Source: JBFMCT01 sp046565765 (GTDB lineage: Bacteria > Actinomycetota > Acidimicrobiia > Acidimicrobiales > AC-14). From it: a stretch of 64,000 nt of DNA. Location of the stretch: positions 1 through 64,000 of the forward strand of contig JBKHXX010000011.1 in the NCBI GenBank assembly GCA_046565765.1, given 5' to 3'. The notes beneath the pieces were generated by a model, which had not been told where the DNA came from, did no database searches, and saw nothing but the letters and a program-made list of their open reading frames with translations. The translations under genes were made by a program, and so were the position numbers. Below are positions 25,932-33,252 of the stretch, in pieces. Position 1 is the first letter of the stretch, and each line of letters starts with the position of its first letter.

Positions 25932-26953
25932 GTGCTGGACTCGGTGCCCCAGCGCACGATGGCGCTGGCCCACGACATCCCCGCCCCGAAGCCGGACATG
26001 AGCACGATGTCCCCCGGCTCCAGCCGCCCTGCCTCGGCCGCCTCGGCCAGGGCGATGGGCACCGACGCGGCCGACGTGTTGCCGTAGCGGTCGATGTTGC
26101 AGAACGTCCGACCGGGCCGGATGCCGAGGCGGGTGGCGGCGGCGTCGATGATGCGGACGTTGGCCTGGTGCGGCACGAACAGGTCCACGTCGGCGGGCGT
26201 CAGGCCCGCCTCGGCCAGGGTGCCGGCGGCCGAGTCGACGATGGCCCGCACCGCCCGGCGGAACACCTCCTGGCCCTCCATGCGCAGGTAGTGCTGGCCG
26301 GCGGCGACCGTCTCGGCGCTGGTGGGCAGCTTGCTGCCGCCCGCCGCGATGGACAGGAGGTGGGCGGCCGAGCCGTCGCAGCCGAAGTCCCACGCGAGCA
26401 GGCCGGCATCGGTGGCGGGAGTGAGCACGACCGCGCCCGCCCCGTCACCGAAGAGCACGGCGGTGGACCGGTCGGACCAGTCGGCCACCCGCAGCAGGGT
26501 CTCCGAGCCGACGACGAGCACGGCGTCGAGGCCCGCGGTCGACAGCAGCGAGGCGCCCACCACCATGCCGTAGACGAAGCCGGAGCAGGCGGCGTCGAGG
26601 TCGAAGGCCCCGCAGCGCAGGCCCAGGCCGTCCTGCACGAGGGCGCCGGTGAAGGGGATGGGCTGGTCGGGGGTGCAGGTGGCCACCACGCACGCGCCGA
26701 TGTCGGCGGGCGTCAGGTCGGCCCGCTTGATGGCCGCCGCTCCCGCCTCGACGGCCAGCGTGGCCGTGGTCTCGCCCTCCGCCGCCACCCGGCGCTCCAC
26801 GATGCCGGTGCGCTCGCGGATCCAGGCGTCGCTGGTGTCGACGCGCTGGGCCCAGTCGTCGTTGGTCAGGCGCGTCTCGGGCACCGCCACCCCCCAGCCG
26901 GCGACGGCCGCCCGCCGCCCGGGGACGGAGACGAATCGCTGCGGCCCGTTCAC
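25928..26953 (-). CDS. fabH: 3-oxoacyl-ACP synthase III (KAS III)
   Basis: The product is 341 aa from GTG 26953, which has GGGGGG five bases upstream. A GTG at 27001 is also in frame, but the added residues are unlike the family. The catalytic Cys is in DAACSGFVYG, His in VPHQANVRI and Asn in DRYGNTSAAS. The N-terminal half holds WIRERTGIVERR, the CoA entry signature. It starts fatty acid synthesis by condensing acyl-CoA with malonyl-ACP. In actinobacteria branched or acetyl primers are common; the primer pocket cannot be judged here. Confidence 0.93.
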   Translation of the reverse strand: MNGPQRFVSVPGRRAAVAGWGVAVPETRLTNDDWAQRVDTSDAWIRERTGIVERRVAAEGETTATLAVEAGAAAIKRADLTPADIGACVVATCTPDQPIPFTGALVQDGLGLRCGAFDLDAACSGFVYGMVVGASLLSTAGLDAVLVVGSETLLRVADWSDRSTAVLFGDGAGAVVLTPATDAGLLAWDFGCDGSAAHLLSIAAGGSKLPTSAETVAAGQHYLRMEGQEVFRRAVRAIVDSAAGTLAEAGLTPADVDLFVPHQANVRIIDAAATRLGIRPGRTFCNIDRYGNTSAASVPIALAEAAEAGRLEPGDIVLMSGFGAGMSWASAIVRWGTESST

Positions 26954-27027
26954 CGGGTCCCCCCGGCGAACGCCCCGCAGCTCACCATTGCGTTCCGGCA
27001 CGCAGCCGGTGCGGCCCGTTCAAACCG

Positions 27028-27285
27028 TCAGGCGGTCGTCAGCCACGCCACCGGCTGACCCTCGCGCACCCGCTCGCCCGCCGACGCCAGCAGGCCCATG
27101 AGGGCGCCCCGGAAGGGGCTGCGGACAGGGGTGGAGTGGCCGCCGTGGCCGTCGACGAAGCCGATGACCTGCTCGGCGTCGAGGGCGTCCCCCTCGGGCA
27201 CCTGGACGTCGGCCAGGCGGAACTTCCCGGACGTGGGCGCGACGATGACCCGCTCGGGGACCGCAAGACGCTCGCCGGCTTCCAT
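27028..27285 (-). CDS. Biotinyl/lipoyl-domain-like protein without attachment lysine
   Basis: The product is 85 aa. ATG 27285 has GGAGG seven bases upstream and overlaps the fabD stop by one base. The fold is recognisable from VIVAPTSGKFRLADVQVPEG ('AP..G......V..GD') and SPFRGALMGLLASAGERVRE followed by GQPVAWL, the two halves of a biotinyl domain. In the exposed turn where a biotin carboxyl carrier has AMKM, this protein has GHGGHSTPV. Its only lysine is residue 21, so it cannot be biotinylated or lipoylated at the normal site. Placed among FAS-II genes, it may be a degenerate or non-canonical subunit of the carboxylase, for example structural. This is inference. Confidence 0.72.
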   Translation of the reverse strand: MEAGERLAVPERVIVAPTSGKFRLADVQVPEGDALDAEQVIGFVDGHGGHSTPVRSPFRGALMGLLASAGERVREGQPVAWLTTA

Positions 27286-28211
27286 CAAGAGACCTCCACA
27301 GGAGTGAGAACGGTAGCGACGTCGTCCGGAGATGCCACATTCCGGACGCCCACGTCGGGAGCGGTGCGGCGGACCAGGCCCGCCAGCACGTTGCCGGGGC
27401 CGACCTCGACGAACGAGTCGGCGCCCAGCGAGACCAGCGTCAGCACCGATTGGCGCCAGCGCACGGGCGAGACCAGGTGCTCGCCGAGCTGGGTCGGCCA
27501 GCCGGCGGGATCGGTGTGAGGCCGGGCGTCCACGTTGGAGACGACGGGCGCCACCGGGCTCGAGAACGGTGTGGCCGCCAGCACCGGCTCCAGCTCGGCC
27601 CGGGCGTCGGCGAAGAGGGGGGTGTGGAAGGCGCCGCCCACGTTGAGGGGGACGACCCGGCGCACGCCGAGCGCCTTGGCCGCCCCGGTGGCCGCCTCCA
27701 CGCCGGCGGGGGTGCCGCCCACCACGATCTGGCCGGGGGCGTTGTCGTTGGCGACCCAGGCCTCGTCCACGCCGGCGCAGGCCTGCTCGGCCGCCTCCAA
27801 ACCGGCGCCGATGAGGGCGGCCATCCGGCCCGGCCGGCGGTCGGCCGAGGCCTGGGTGGCGGCGGCCCGGCGGGCCACCAGGCGGATCCCGTCCTCCAGG
27901 GACAGGGCGCCCGAGGCCACCAGGGCGGTGAGCTGGCCGAGGGAGTGGCCGGCGAAGGCGACCGGAACCTCGCCCTCGAACCGGCTGCGGACCGCCTCCC
28001 AGGCCACCAGGGAGTGCAGGAAGACCGCCAACTGGGCCTCCCGGGTGCGGGCCAGGTGCTCGGCGGGGGCGTCGAGCAGCAGGGGGGCGAGGGGCTCGCC
28101 GAGGGCCGCCTCGGCGCGCTCGACCAACACCCATTCGGGCGCCGTCCGCCAGGGCCCACCCATGCCGGTGGACTGGGTCCCCTGTCCAGGGAAGAGGATT
28201 GCTACCCCCAC
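27285..28211 (-). CDS. fabD: Malonyl-CoA:ACP transacylase
   Basis: The product is 308 aa from GTG 28211, chosen because VGVAILFPGQGTQSTGMGGP matches the family start; the frame is open a further 75 bases. The nucleophile Ser is in FAGHSLGQLTALVASG, the His in GGAFHTPLFADARAE, and Asn/Gln in DNAPGQIVVGG. It loads malonyl groups onto ACP. It is the first gene of the FAS-II operon and begins 35 bases after trpA ends, with a short GC palindrome (28226-28239) between. No regulator of the FapR/FasR type is seen. Confidence 0.93.
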   Translation of the reverse strand: MGVAILFPGQGTQSTGMGGPWRTAPEWVLVERAEAALGEPLAPLLLDAPAEHLARTREAQLAVFLHSLVAWEAVRSRFEGEVPVAFAGHSLGQLTALVASGALSLEDGIRLVARRAAATQASADRRPGRMAALIGAGLEAAEQACAGVDEAWVANDNAPGQIVVGGTPAGVEAATGAAKALGVRRVVPLNVGGAFHTPLFADARAELEPVLAATPFSSPVAPVVSNVDARPHTDPAGWPTQLGEHLVSPVRWRQSVLTLVSLGADSFVEVGPGNVLAGLVRRTAPDVGVRNVASPDDVATVLTPVEVS

Positions 28212-28245
28212 GCAGACGGTTGGACCCCCCGCGCGGGGGATTCGG

Positions 28246-29025
28246 TTACAAGCCGGAACGGAGGCTGGCCACGAACTCGGCCGCACCCCGGGGCCCGGCC
28301 CCCTCGAGGACCCGCCTGACCAGCGCCGATCCCACGATCACGCCGTCGGCCGCGGCCGCCGCCTGCCCGGCCTGCTCTGGGGTGGAAACGCCCACGCCCA
28401 GCAGCACGGGCTTGTCGGTGCAGGCCTTGAGGCGCGCCCCCATGCCGACCGCGGTAGTGGCGAGGGTGGCCCGCTCGCCGGTGGCGCCCAGGGTGGCCAC
28501 GCCGTAGATCCACCCCTGCGACCGCTCGCAGATGACGGCCAGCCGGTCGTCGGGCGTGGTGGGGGCGGCCAGCAGCACGGTCTCCAGGCCGACCTTGGAG
28601 GCGGCCGGCGCCCAGTCGTCCAGCTCGTCGACGGGCAGGTCGGGGAGGATCACCCCGGCGACACCGGCGTCGGCCAGCCGGGCCGCGAACTCGGCCGCGC
28701 CGGGGTGGAGGACGACGTTGGCGTAGGTCATGGTCACGACGGGAACGGGCAGGTCAGCCGTGATGGCGGCCAGGCCGCCGACGACGGTCTCCGGGGTGGC
28801 GCCGGAGGCCAGGGCTGCGACCGAGGCCCGCTGGATCACCGGCCCGTCGATCATGGGGTCGGAGAAGGGGATCCCCACTTCGACGGCGTCGGCGCCCGCC
28901 TCCGCCACCGCCCGCACCACGTCCAGCCAGTCGTCGTGCAGGCCCCCGACCAGGTAGGGGACGAGCAGCTTGCGGCCGGCATCCCGCTTGGTGCGCAGCA
29001 CCGTCTCCATCGGCCCGGGCGTCAT
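28246..29025 (-). CDS. trpA: Tryptophan synthase alpha subunit
   Basis: The product is 259 aa from ATG 29025. The TIM barrel carries LLVPYLVGGLHDDW, AVEVGIPFSDPMIDGPVIQR with the catalytic Glu (in AVEVG) and Asp (in FSDPMIDGP), VILPDLPVDE and GVGVSTPEQAG. It converts indole-3-glycerol phosphate to indole and glyceraldehyde 3-phosphate and channels indole to TrpB. A PadR-type regulator gene lies between trpB and trpA, which is uncommon. The N-terminus has the extra MTPGP before METVLRTKRDAG. Confidence 0.94.
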   Translation of the reverse strand: MTPGPMETVLRTKRDAGRKLLVPYLVGGLHDDWLDVVRAVAEAGADAVEVGIPFSDPMIDGPVIQRASVAALASGATPETVVGGLAAITADLPVPVVTMTYANVVLHPGAAEFAARLADAGVAGVILPDLPVDELDDWAPAASKVGLETVLLAAPTTPDDRLAVICERSQGWIYGVATLGATGERATLATTAVGMGARLKACTDKPVLLGVGVSTPEQAGQAAAAADGVIVGSALVRRVLEGAGPRGAAEFVASLRSGL

Positions 29026-29040
29026 CGCCCGGAGAGTACG

Positions 29041-29439
29041 TCAGCCGCGCCGCGAGCGGCCCCGCCGGGTGCCGGTCGGCACCGGGTCGGCGGGAGGCGG
29101 CGGGGCGGGTAGCCGCCGGTGGCGGGACTGGAAGTCGTCGAGCAGGCGGGCGATGTCGAGGAGGTCGTCGGCCGCCGAGTCCAGGGCCGCCCGCCCCTCG
29201 TCGGTCAGCTCGTAGACCCGCGGCACGGGCCCCGACTGGGGCGCCGACCACATGGAGCGCACGAGGCCGTTCTCCTCCAGCAGCCGCAGCTCGCGGTAGA
29301 CGGGGCCGGGACCGGTGAGGTCGAAGCCCCACTGCTTGAGCCGCTCGGTCAGCTCGTAGCCGTGACCGGGCTGCTCTCCGAGCAGGAGCAGCAGGCACCC
29401 CGGAAGGAAGGGCCGCCGCTGCACGAGCTTGTTCCGCAT
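29041..29439 (-). CDS. PadR-family transcriptional regulator
   Basis: The product is 132 aa from ATG 29439, which has GGAGG eight bases upstream. A GTG at 29487 gives 148 aa but lies in a palindrome-like sequence that may be the operator. The winged helix contains LPGCLLLLLGEQPGHGYELT, RLKQWGFDLTGPGPVYRELR and LLEENGLVRSMW, the PadR signature with GPVYREL instead of the usual GTLYRAL. A Pro/Arg-rich tail follows. PadR proteins repress genes and are released by aromatic acids or other ligands. Here it lies within the trp genes, between trpB and trpA, with 15 bases to trpA, so it may control trpA or the FAS operon beyond. Its target is not shown by sequence. Confidence 0.85.
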   Translation of the reverse strand: MRNKLVQRRPFLPGCLLLLLGEQPGHGYELTERLKQWGFDLTGPGPVYRELRLLEENGLVRSMWSAPQSGPVPRVYELTDEGRAALDSAADDLLDIARLLDDFQSRHRRLPAPPPPADPVPTGTRRGRSRRG

Positions 29440-29480
29440 CCTTCGGGCCTCCACCGCCGTTTGCTCCCGCACCGTCTCTA

Positions 29481-29495
29481 TATGCACGGAACATA
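29481..29495. promoter_or_regulatory. Possible PadR operator TATG-n7-CATA
   Basis: TATG and CATA arms seven bases apart lie 42 bases upstream of the preferred padR start, in the only AT-rich stretch of the gap 29440-29541. PadR sites usually have ATGT/ACAT arms; the match here is partial. The surrounding TATATGCACGG could also hold a -10 element for padR. Confidence 0.3.
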
Positions 29496-29541
29496 CAGTA
29501 CCGGAGCCGTTAGGTCTAGACGGGACGGCCGGCGCACCAGA

Positions 29542-30726
29542 TCAAGGCGCGGCGGGACCTCCGAGCAGCTTCATGACCTGCTCGACGTCCTTGTCGCCCC
29601 GGCCGGAGAGGGTGAGGAGCACGGTGCTGCCGGCCGGTAGCTCGTCGGTGCCGGCGGTCCGGACGACCCAGGCGAGGGCGTGGGCCGGCTCCAGGGCAGG
29701 GATGATGCCCTCGGTGCGGGAGAGGAGCTGGAAGGCGTCGAGCGTCTCCTGGTCGCCGGCGGCCACGTAGGTGACCCGGCCCACGGTGGCCAGGTAGGAG
29801 TGCTCGGGCCCGACACCCGGGTAGTCGAGGCCGGCGGAGATGGAGTGGGCCTCCAGCACCTGCCCGTTCGGGTCCTGGAGCAGGAAGGACCTCGATCCGT
29901 GCACCACCCCGGGCGTGCCCTTGCCGATGGCGGCGCCCCCCTCGGTCTCGACCCCCACCAGGCGGGCGGGCGTGTCCACGAAGCCGGCGAACGTGCCCGC
30001 CGCGTTCGACCCGCCCCCCACGCAGGCCACCACCACGTCCGGGTCGGCCCCGCCCAGGAGCGCACGGCACTGCTCCCGGGCCTCGTCGCCGATCACCCGC
30101 TGGAGCTGGCGGACGAGCCACGGGTAGGGGTGCGGCCCCATGACCGACCCCAAGCAGTAATGGGTGTTCTCCACCCCGGCCACCCAGTCGCGCAAGGCCT
30201 CGTTGATGGCGTCTTTGAGGGTGCGGCTGCCGGCGTCGACCGAGGTGACCTCGGCCCCGAGCAGCCGCATGCGGAACACGTTGAGCTCCTGGCGCTCGAC
30301 GTCGACCGCCCCCATGTAGATGCGGCACTCCATGCCGAACAGGGCGGCGGCGGTGGCGGTGGCCACCCCGTGCTGGCCGGCGCCCGTCTCGGCCACCAGC
30401 CGGGTCTTGCCCATGCGGTGGGCGAGCAGGGCCTGGCCCAGGACGTTGTTGATCTTGTGGGAGCCGGTGTGGTTGAGGTCCTCCCGCTTGAGCAGCAGGC
30501 GGACCCCCAGCCGCTCGGACAGGCGCCCGCACTCGGTGACGGGCGAGGGCCGGCCCGCGTAGTCGCGCAGGAGGCCGTCGAGCTGGGCGTGGAAGGCGGG
30601 GTCGGCCCACGCCTCCACGAACGCCGCCTCCAGCTCGGCGCACGCCGGCACCAGGGACTCGGGGACGTAGCGCCCCCCGAACTCGCCGAACCGCCCGCCC
30701 GGCCCCGGCTCGGCCATCAGGGCCAT
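29542..30726 (-). CDS. trpB: Tryptophan synthase beta subunit
   Basis: The product is 394 aa from ATG 30726, sharing one base with the trpF stop (TGATG). It is a fold-type II PLP enzyme: FGEFGGRYVPESLVPA, the Schiff-base Lys in LNHTGSHKINNVLGQ, ETGAGQHGVATAT, CVGGGSNAAGTF (phosphate loop) and the COMM-domain region around MGPHPYPWLV. It condenses indole with serine. It is the canonical TrpB1 type. A second, TrpB2-type enzyme is encoded at 33253-34482. Confidence 0.95.
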   Translation of the reverse strand: MALMAEPGPGGRFGEFGGRYVPESLVPACAELEAAFVEAWADPAFHAQLDGLLRDYAGRPSPVTECGRLSERLGVRLLLKREDLNHTGSHKINNVLGQALLAHRMGKTRLVAETGAGQHGVATATAAALFGMECRIYMGAVDVERQELNVFRMRLLGAEVTSVDAGSRTLKDAINEALRDWVAGVENTHYCLGSVMGPHPYPWLVRQLQRVIGDEAREQCRALLGGADPDVVVACVGGGSNAAGTFAGFVDTPARLVGVETEGGAAIGKGTPGVVHGSRSFLLQDPNGQVLEAHSISAGLDYPGVGPEHSYLATVGRVTYVAAGDQETLDAFQLLSRTEGIIPALEPAHALAWVVRTAGTDELPAGSTVLLTLSGRGDKDVEQVMKLLGGPAAP

Positions 30727-31409
30727 CAGCTGCCTCCCCACTCCCAGTCGAAGGGCCCCCCGTCGCCGTCGCCGCCGTCGCCCGTGCCGCCGTCGCCCGT
30801 GCCGGCGGACGGGGCGGCGGCCTTGGCGGCGGCCACGAAGGCCCGCACCTTGACCGGGTCCTTGCGCCCGGGCGACGCCTCCACCCCGCTCGCCACGTCC
30901 ACCCCCCAGGGGTGGACGGCGGCGATGGCGGCAGCCACGTTCCCCGGGGTGAGGCCGCCGGCCAGGATCAGCCGGATCCCGTCGGGCACCTCGGCCATGC
31001 TCCAGTCGAACACCTGGCCCGAACCAGGGGTGGCGGCGTCGAGCAGGAGGGCGTCGGCCTTGTACTCGAACACCCGCGACAGGGCCGGGTCGCCGGCCGG
31101 GAAGGCCTGGATGAGCAGCGGCACCCGCTCCCGGACGTAGTGGGCCTGCTCAGGGGTCTCGTGGCCGTGGAGCTGGGCCGCCCGCAGGCCGGCGGTGTTG
31201 ACGATCTCGACGACCCGGGACGGGGCCTCGTCCCGGAAGACCCCGACCGTCAGCACCTCGCGGGGGAGCCGCTTGACGATGTCGGCGGCCACGCGAGGCG
31301 CGATCTGGCGGGGCGACGGGGCGAACACGAACCCCACCGCGTCGGCCCCCATGGCCACCGCCAGCAGGGCGTCCTCCTCGCTCGTCGTGCCGCAGATCTT
31401 CACGAACAT
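30726..31409 (-). CDS. trpF: Phosphoribosylanthranilate isomerase
   Basis: The product is 227 aa from ATG 31409. The TIM barrel has the general-base Cys in FVKICGTTSEEDA, the acid Asp near LLLDAATPGSGQVFDWS, and LAGGLTPGNVAAAI for the phosphate. The last 20 residues are a Gly/Asp repeat tail coded by a 15-base tandem duplication (30772-30801) and are not part of the barrel. Its presence is notable because many actinobacteria lack trpF and use PriA for both the his and trp isomerase steps. It is coupled to trpB. Confidence 0.94.
   Translation of the reverse strand: MFVKICGTTSEEDALLAVAMGADAVGFVFAPSPRQIAPRVAADIVKRLPREVLTVGVFRDEAPSRVVEIVNTAGLRAAQLHGHETPEQAHYVRERVPLLIQAFPAGDPALSRVFEYKADALLLDAATPGSGQVFDWSMAEVPDGIRLILAGGLTPGNVAAAIAAVHPWGVDVASGVEASPGRKDPVKVRAFVAAAKAAAPSAGTGDGGTGDGGDGDGGPFDWEWGGS
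30772..30801. repeat. Tandem 15-base repeat at the 3' end of trpF
   Basis: CCGCCGTCGCCCGTG occurs twice head to tail (30772-30786, 30787-30801) with degenerate flanking units. On the minus strand it encodes the GTGDGGTGDGG-type tail of TrpF. It keeps the reading frame and looks like recent slippage. Confidence 0.85.
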
Positions 31410-31436
31410 GTGCGTCAGCGACGGTACTCGGCCCCG

Positions 31437-33173
31437 TCACGTTGCCGGCCGGGCCCTCCGGGACAGCCCGAACACGGCCAGGCCGGCCACGACCAGGCCG
31501 ATGGCCAGCCCGAGCAGCAGGGAGGACGTCTTCACCGCCGGATCGTCGGCGGCCGCCAGCTCCTCGTGCACCACCCGCCCGAAGAAGACGTCCTCGGTGG
31601 GCAGGTCGAACGTGCCGTGGCGGGAGTCCGACCAGGCCACGTAGGCCTCCTCGTCGGTCGACGCCACCCCCACCGGTCCCCGCAGGTCGTAGTAGGGGTG
31701 CATGGCCAGGCCCTCCCACTGGTTCATGCTGCGGTCGGAGATGCGGGAGTTGCGCGACCACGTCCGCCCGCCGTCGGTGGAGGACGTGTAGAAGATGTCG
31801 AAGCACGTGGCATCCCGGCGGGTGGTGTTCCCGTTGCCGCCGGGGTTGTAGAGGCCGTCGGTGCGGAAGTCCCACCAGGCGACGTCGATGCGCCCGCCGG
31901 GGGCGATGCTGATCCCCGGGAACATCTGGTCGTAGTTGGGGCGCCGGCTGGGGTCGACGTCGTCGTTGAGCTGCTTGCGCTCGCTCCACGTCTCCCCGCC
32001 GTCGGAGGAGCGGAGGAACCAGATGTTGCGGTCGTCGCGGGGGCTGGGCGGGCCGCTGTCGCTCTGCTCGAAGACCACGTAGACGTCGCCCGTGCTCGGG
32101 TCGACGGCCGCCTCGGGGGTGGTCAGGCACGGCCCGCACACGACGCCCGACGTGTCCACCACCTTGGCGTTCCACGTCCGGCCGTCGTCGGTGGACTTGG
32201 ACATGAGCAGCCGGGCGCCCGCCCCGGGCTGGCCGGGCTGCGGCGGGGCCGACGGTGGCGGCGTGGGGACCCAGGCGGGCGCGTCGGGGTTGGCCGACGC
32301 CGGCTTGCAGGCGTTGGCCGGCCCGGGCGGCACCGGCAGCTGGCCCTGGGACACACCGCCCCCGGTGGCCAGCGGCGGGCGCTCCTTGGTGAAGGCGTAG
32401 ATCGTCCCCTCCCGGTCGACGGCGATGCCGGGCTGGTCGGAGCCCTTCACGTCGGTGAGCGGGAACGAGCTCTCCATGACGTCGGTGAGGGGGCCGAACG
32501 TGCGGCCCCCGTCGGTGGACACCGCGACCATCGTGCGCTCCGACACCTGGGCCACGGGCAGGAAGGCCCCCTGGCGGCGGTACCCGGCGTAGACCCGGTT
32601 GGGGTCGGTGGGGTGGACGGCCAGGCGGACGTAGCCGAAGCGCTCGAAGTCCCGGGCGGTGGTGCCGTCGGGCTTGGGGAAGTCGCGCTCCTCCGACTTC
32701 TTGAGCACGGTGTACTCCCACGTCACGCCCAAGTCGCGGCTGCGGGCCACGAAGGGGTCGTTCGGCCCTGCGTTGGTGGCGGTGCCGGCGGCCGTGCCGG
32801 CCATGTACAGCGTGCCGTCGATCCCGAACTTGGCTGCGAAGAACGACCCGAAGTTGGGCCGCACGCACGAGTTGTACCCGGGCGGCACCACGTTGCCCCC
32901 GCTCTTGGCCCACGTGCGTCCCCGGTCGTAGCTCACGTAGGCGTGGCACGTGGCCGTGTTGAACTCGACCTCGGCGATCACGAGGATGTTCGGGTCCTCG
33001 GGGTGGACGAGCATCTGCGGCTCGGTGTGGATCCGCCCCGGCGTGACGTCGGTCGTCACCTGGGCGCTGGGCGTCACCACCGGACCGGCCGGTTGCTGAG
33101 CCTGCGCCGGCGCGCCGGCCACGCCCGCCACCACCATGCACACCGCCGCGACCATCCCCGCTCTCCGGCCCAC
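31437..33173 (-). CDS. Sialidase/BNR-repeat secreted protein with C-terminal anchor
   Basis: The product is 578 aa from GTG 33173, which follows a GAGGGGGG stretch. After a signal peptide (MVAAVCMVVAGVAGAPAQAQ) comes a beta-propeller of exo-alpha-sialidase type with Asp-box units (VSYDRGRTWAKSG, VSTDGGRTFGPL, RSSDGGETWSERK, SSTDGGRTWSRN). Several Cys pairs are present (ATCHAY, NSCVRP, VVCGPCLT, ATCFD). A C-terminal TM helix (LLLGLAIGLVVAGLAVFGLS) and Arg-rich tail anchor it. It is a paralogue in layout of the propeller at 12455-13972. It stands inside the trp operon between trpB2 and trpF, apparently unrelated to tryptophan. Sialidase activity is not established. Confidence 0.82.
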   Translation of the reverse strand: MGRRAGMVAAVCMVVAGVAGAPAQAQQPAGPVVTPSAQVTTDVTPGRIHTEPQMLVHPEDPNILVIAEVEFNTATCHAYVSYDRGRTWAKSGGNVVPPGYNSCVRPNFGSFFAAKFGIDGTLYMAGTAAGTATNAGPNDPFVARSRDLGVTWEYTVLKKSEERDFPKPDGTTARDFERFGYVRLAVHPTDPNRVYAGYRRQGAFLPVAQVSERTMVAVSTDGGRTFGPLTDVMESSFPLTDVKGSDQPGIAVDREGTIYAFTKERPPLATGGGVSQGQLPVPPGPANACKPASANPDAPAWVPTPPPSAPPQPGQPGAGARLLMSKSTDDGRTWNAKVVDTSGVVCGPCLTTPEAAVDPSTGDVYVVFEQSDSGPPSPRDDRNIWFLRSSDGGETWSERKQLNDDVDPSRRPNYDQMFPGISIAPGGRIDVAWWDFRTDGLYNPGGNGNTTRRDATCFDIFYTSSTDGGRTWSRNSRISDRSMNQWEGLAMHPYYDLRGPVGVASTDEEAYVAWSDSRHGTFDLPTEDVFFGRVVHEELAAADDPAVKTSSLLLGLAIGLVVAGLAVFGLSRRARPAT

Positions 33174-33202
33174 CGCCCGCCCCCCTCACGCCCGTCCGCT
33201 TT

Positions 33203-33241
33203 CCGGCGCCGAGAGTACGTCCCTGGGACACTCGGCGCCGG
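33203..33241. terminator. Nested hairpin between trpB2 and the BNR protein gene
   Basis: CCGGCGCCGAG (33203-33213) and CTCGGCGCCGG (33231-33241) are exact complements. Inside the loop GTCCC-T-GGGAC (33219-33229) forms a second perfect stem. It lies 11 bases after the trpB2 stop in reading direction. It has no U tract and may be a strong pause, terminator or mRNA stability element that separates the amino-acid genes from the secreted-protein gene. Confidence 0.7.
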
Positions 33242-33252
33242 AGCACGGTCGG

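Noticed and set aside
28226..28239. CCCCCGCGCGGGGG palindrome between trpA and fabD
   Set aside because: Short and made only of G and C, so chance symmetry is likely here; kept only as a possible weak stop signal and not called.
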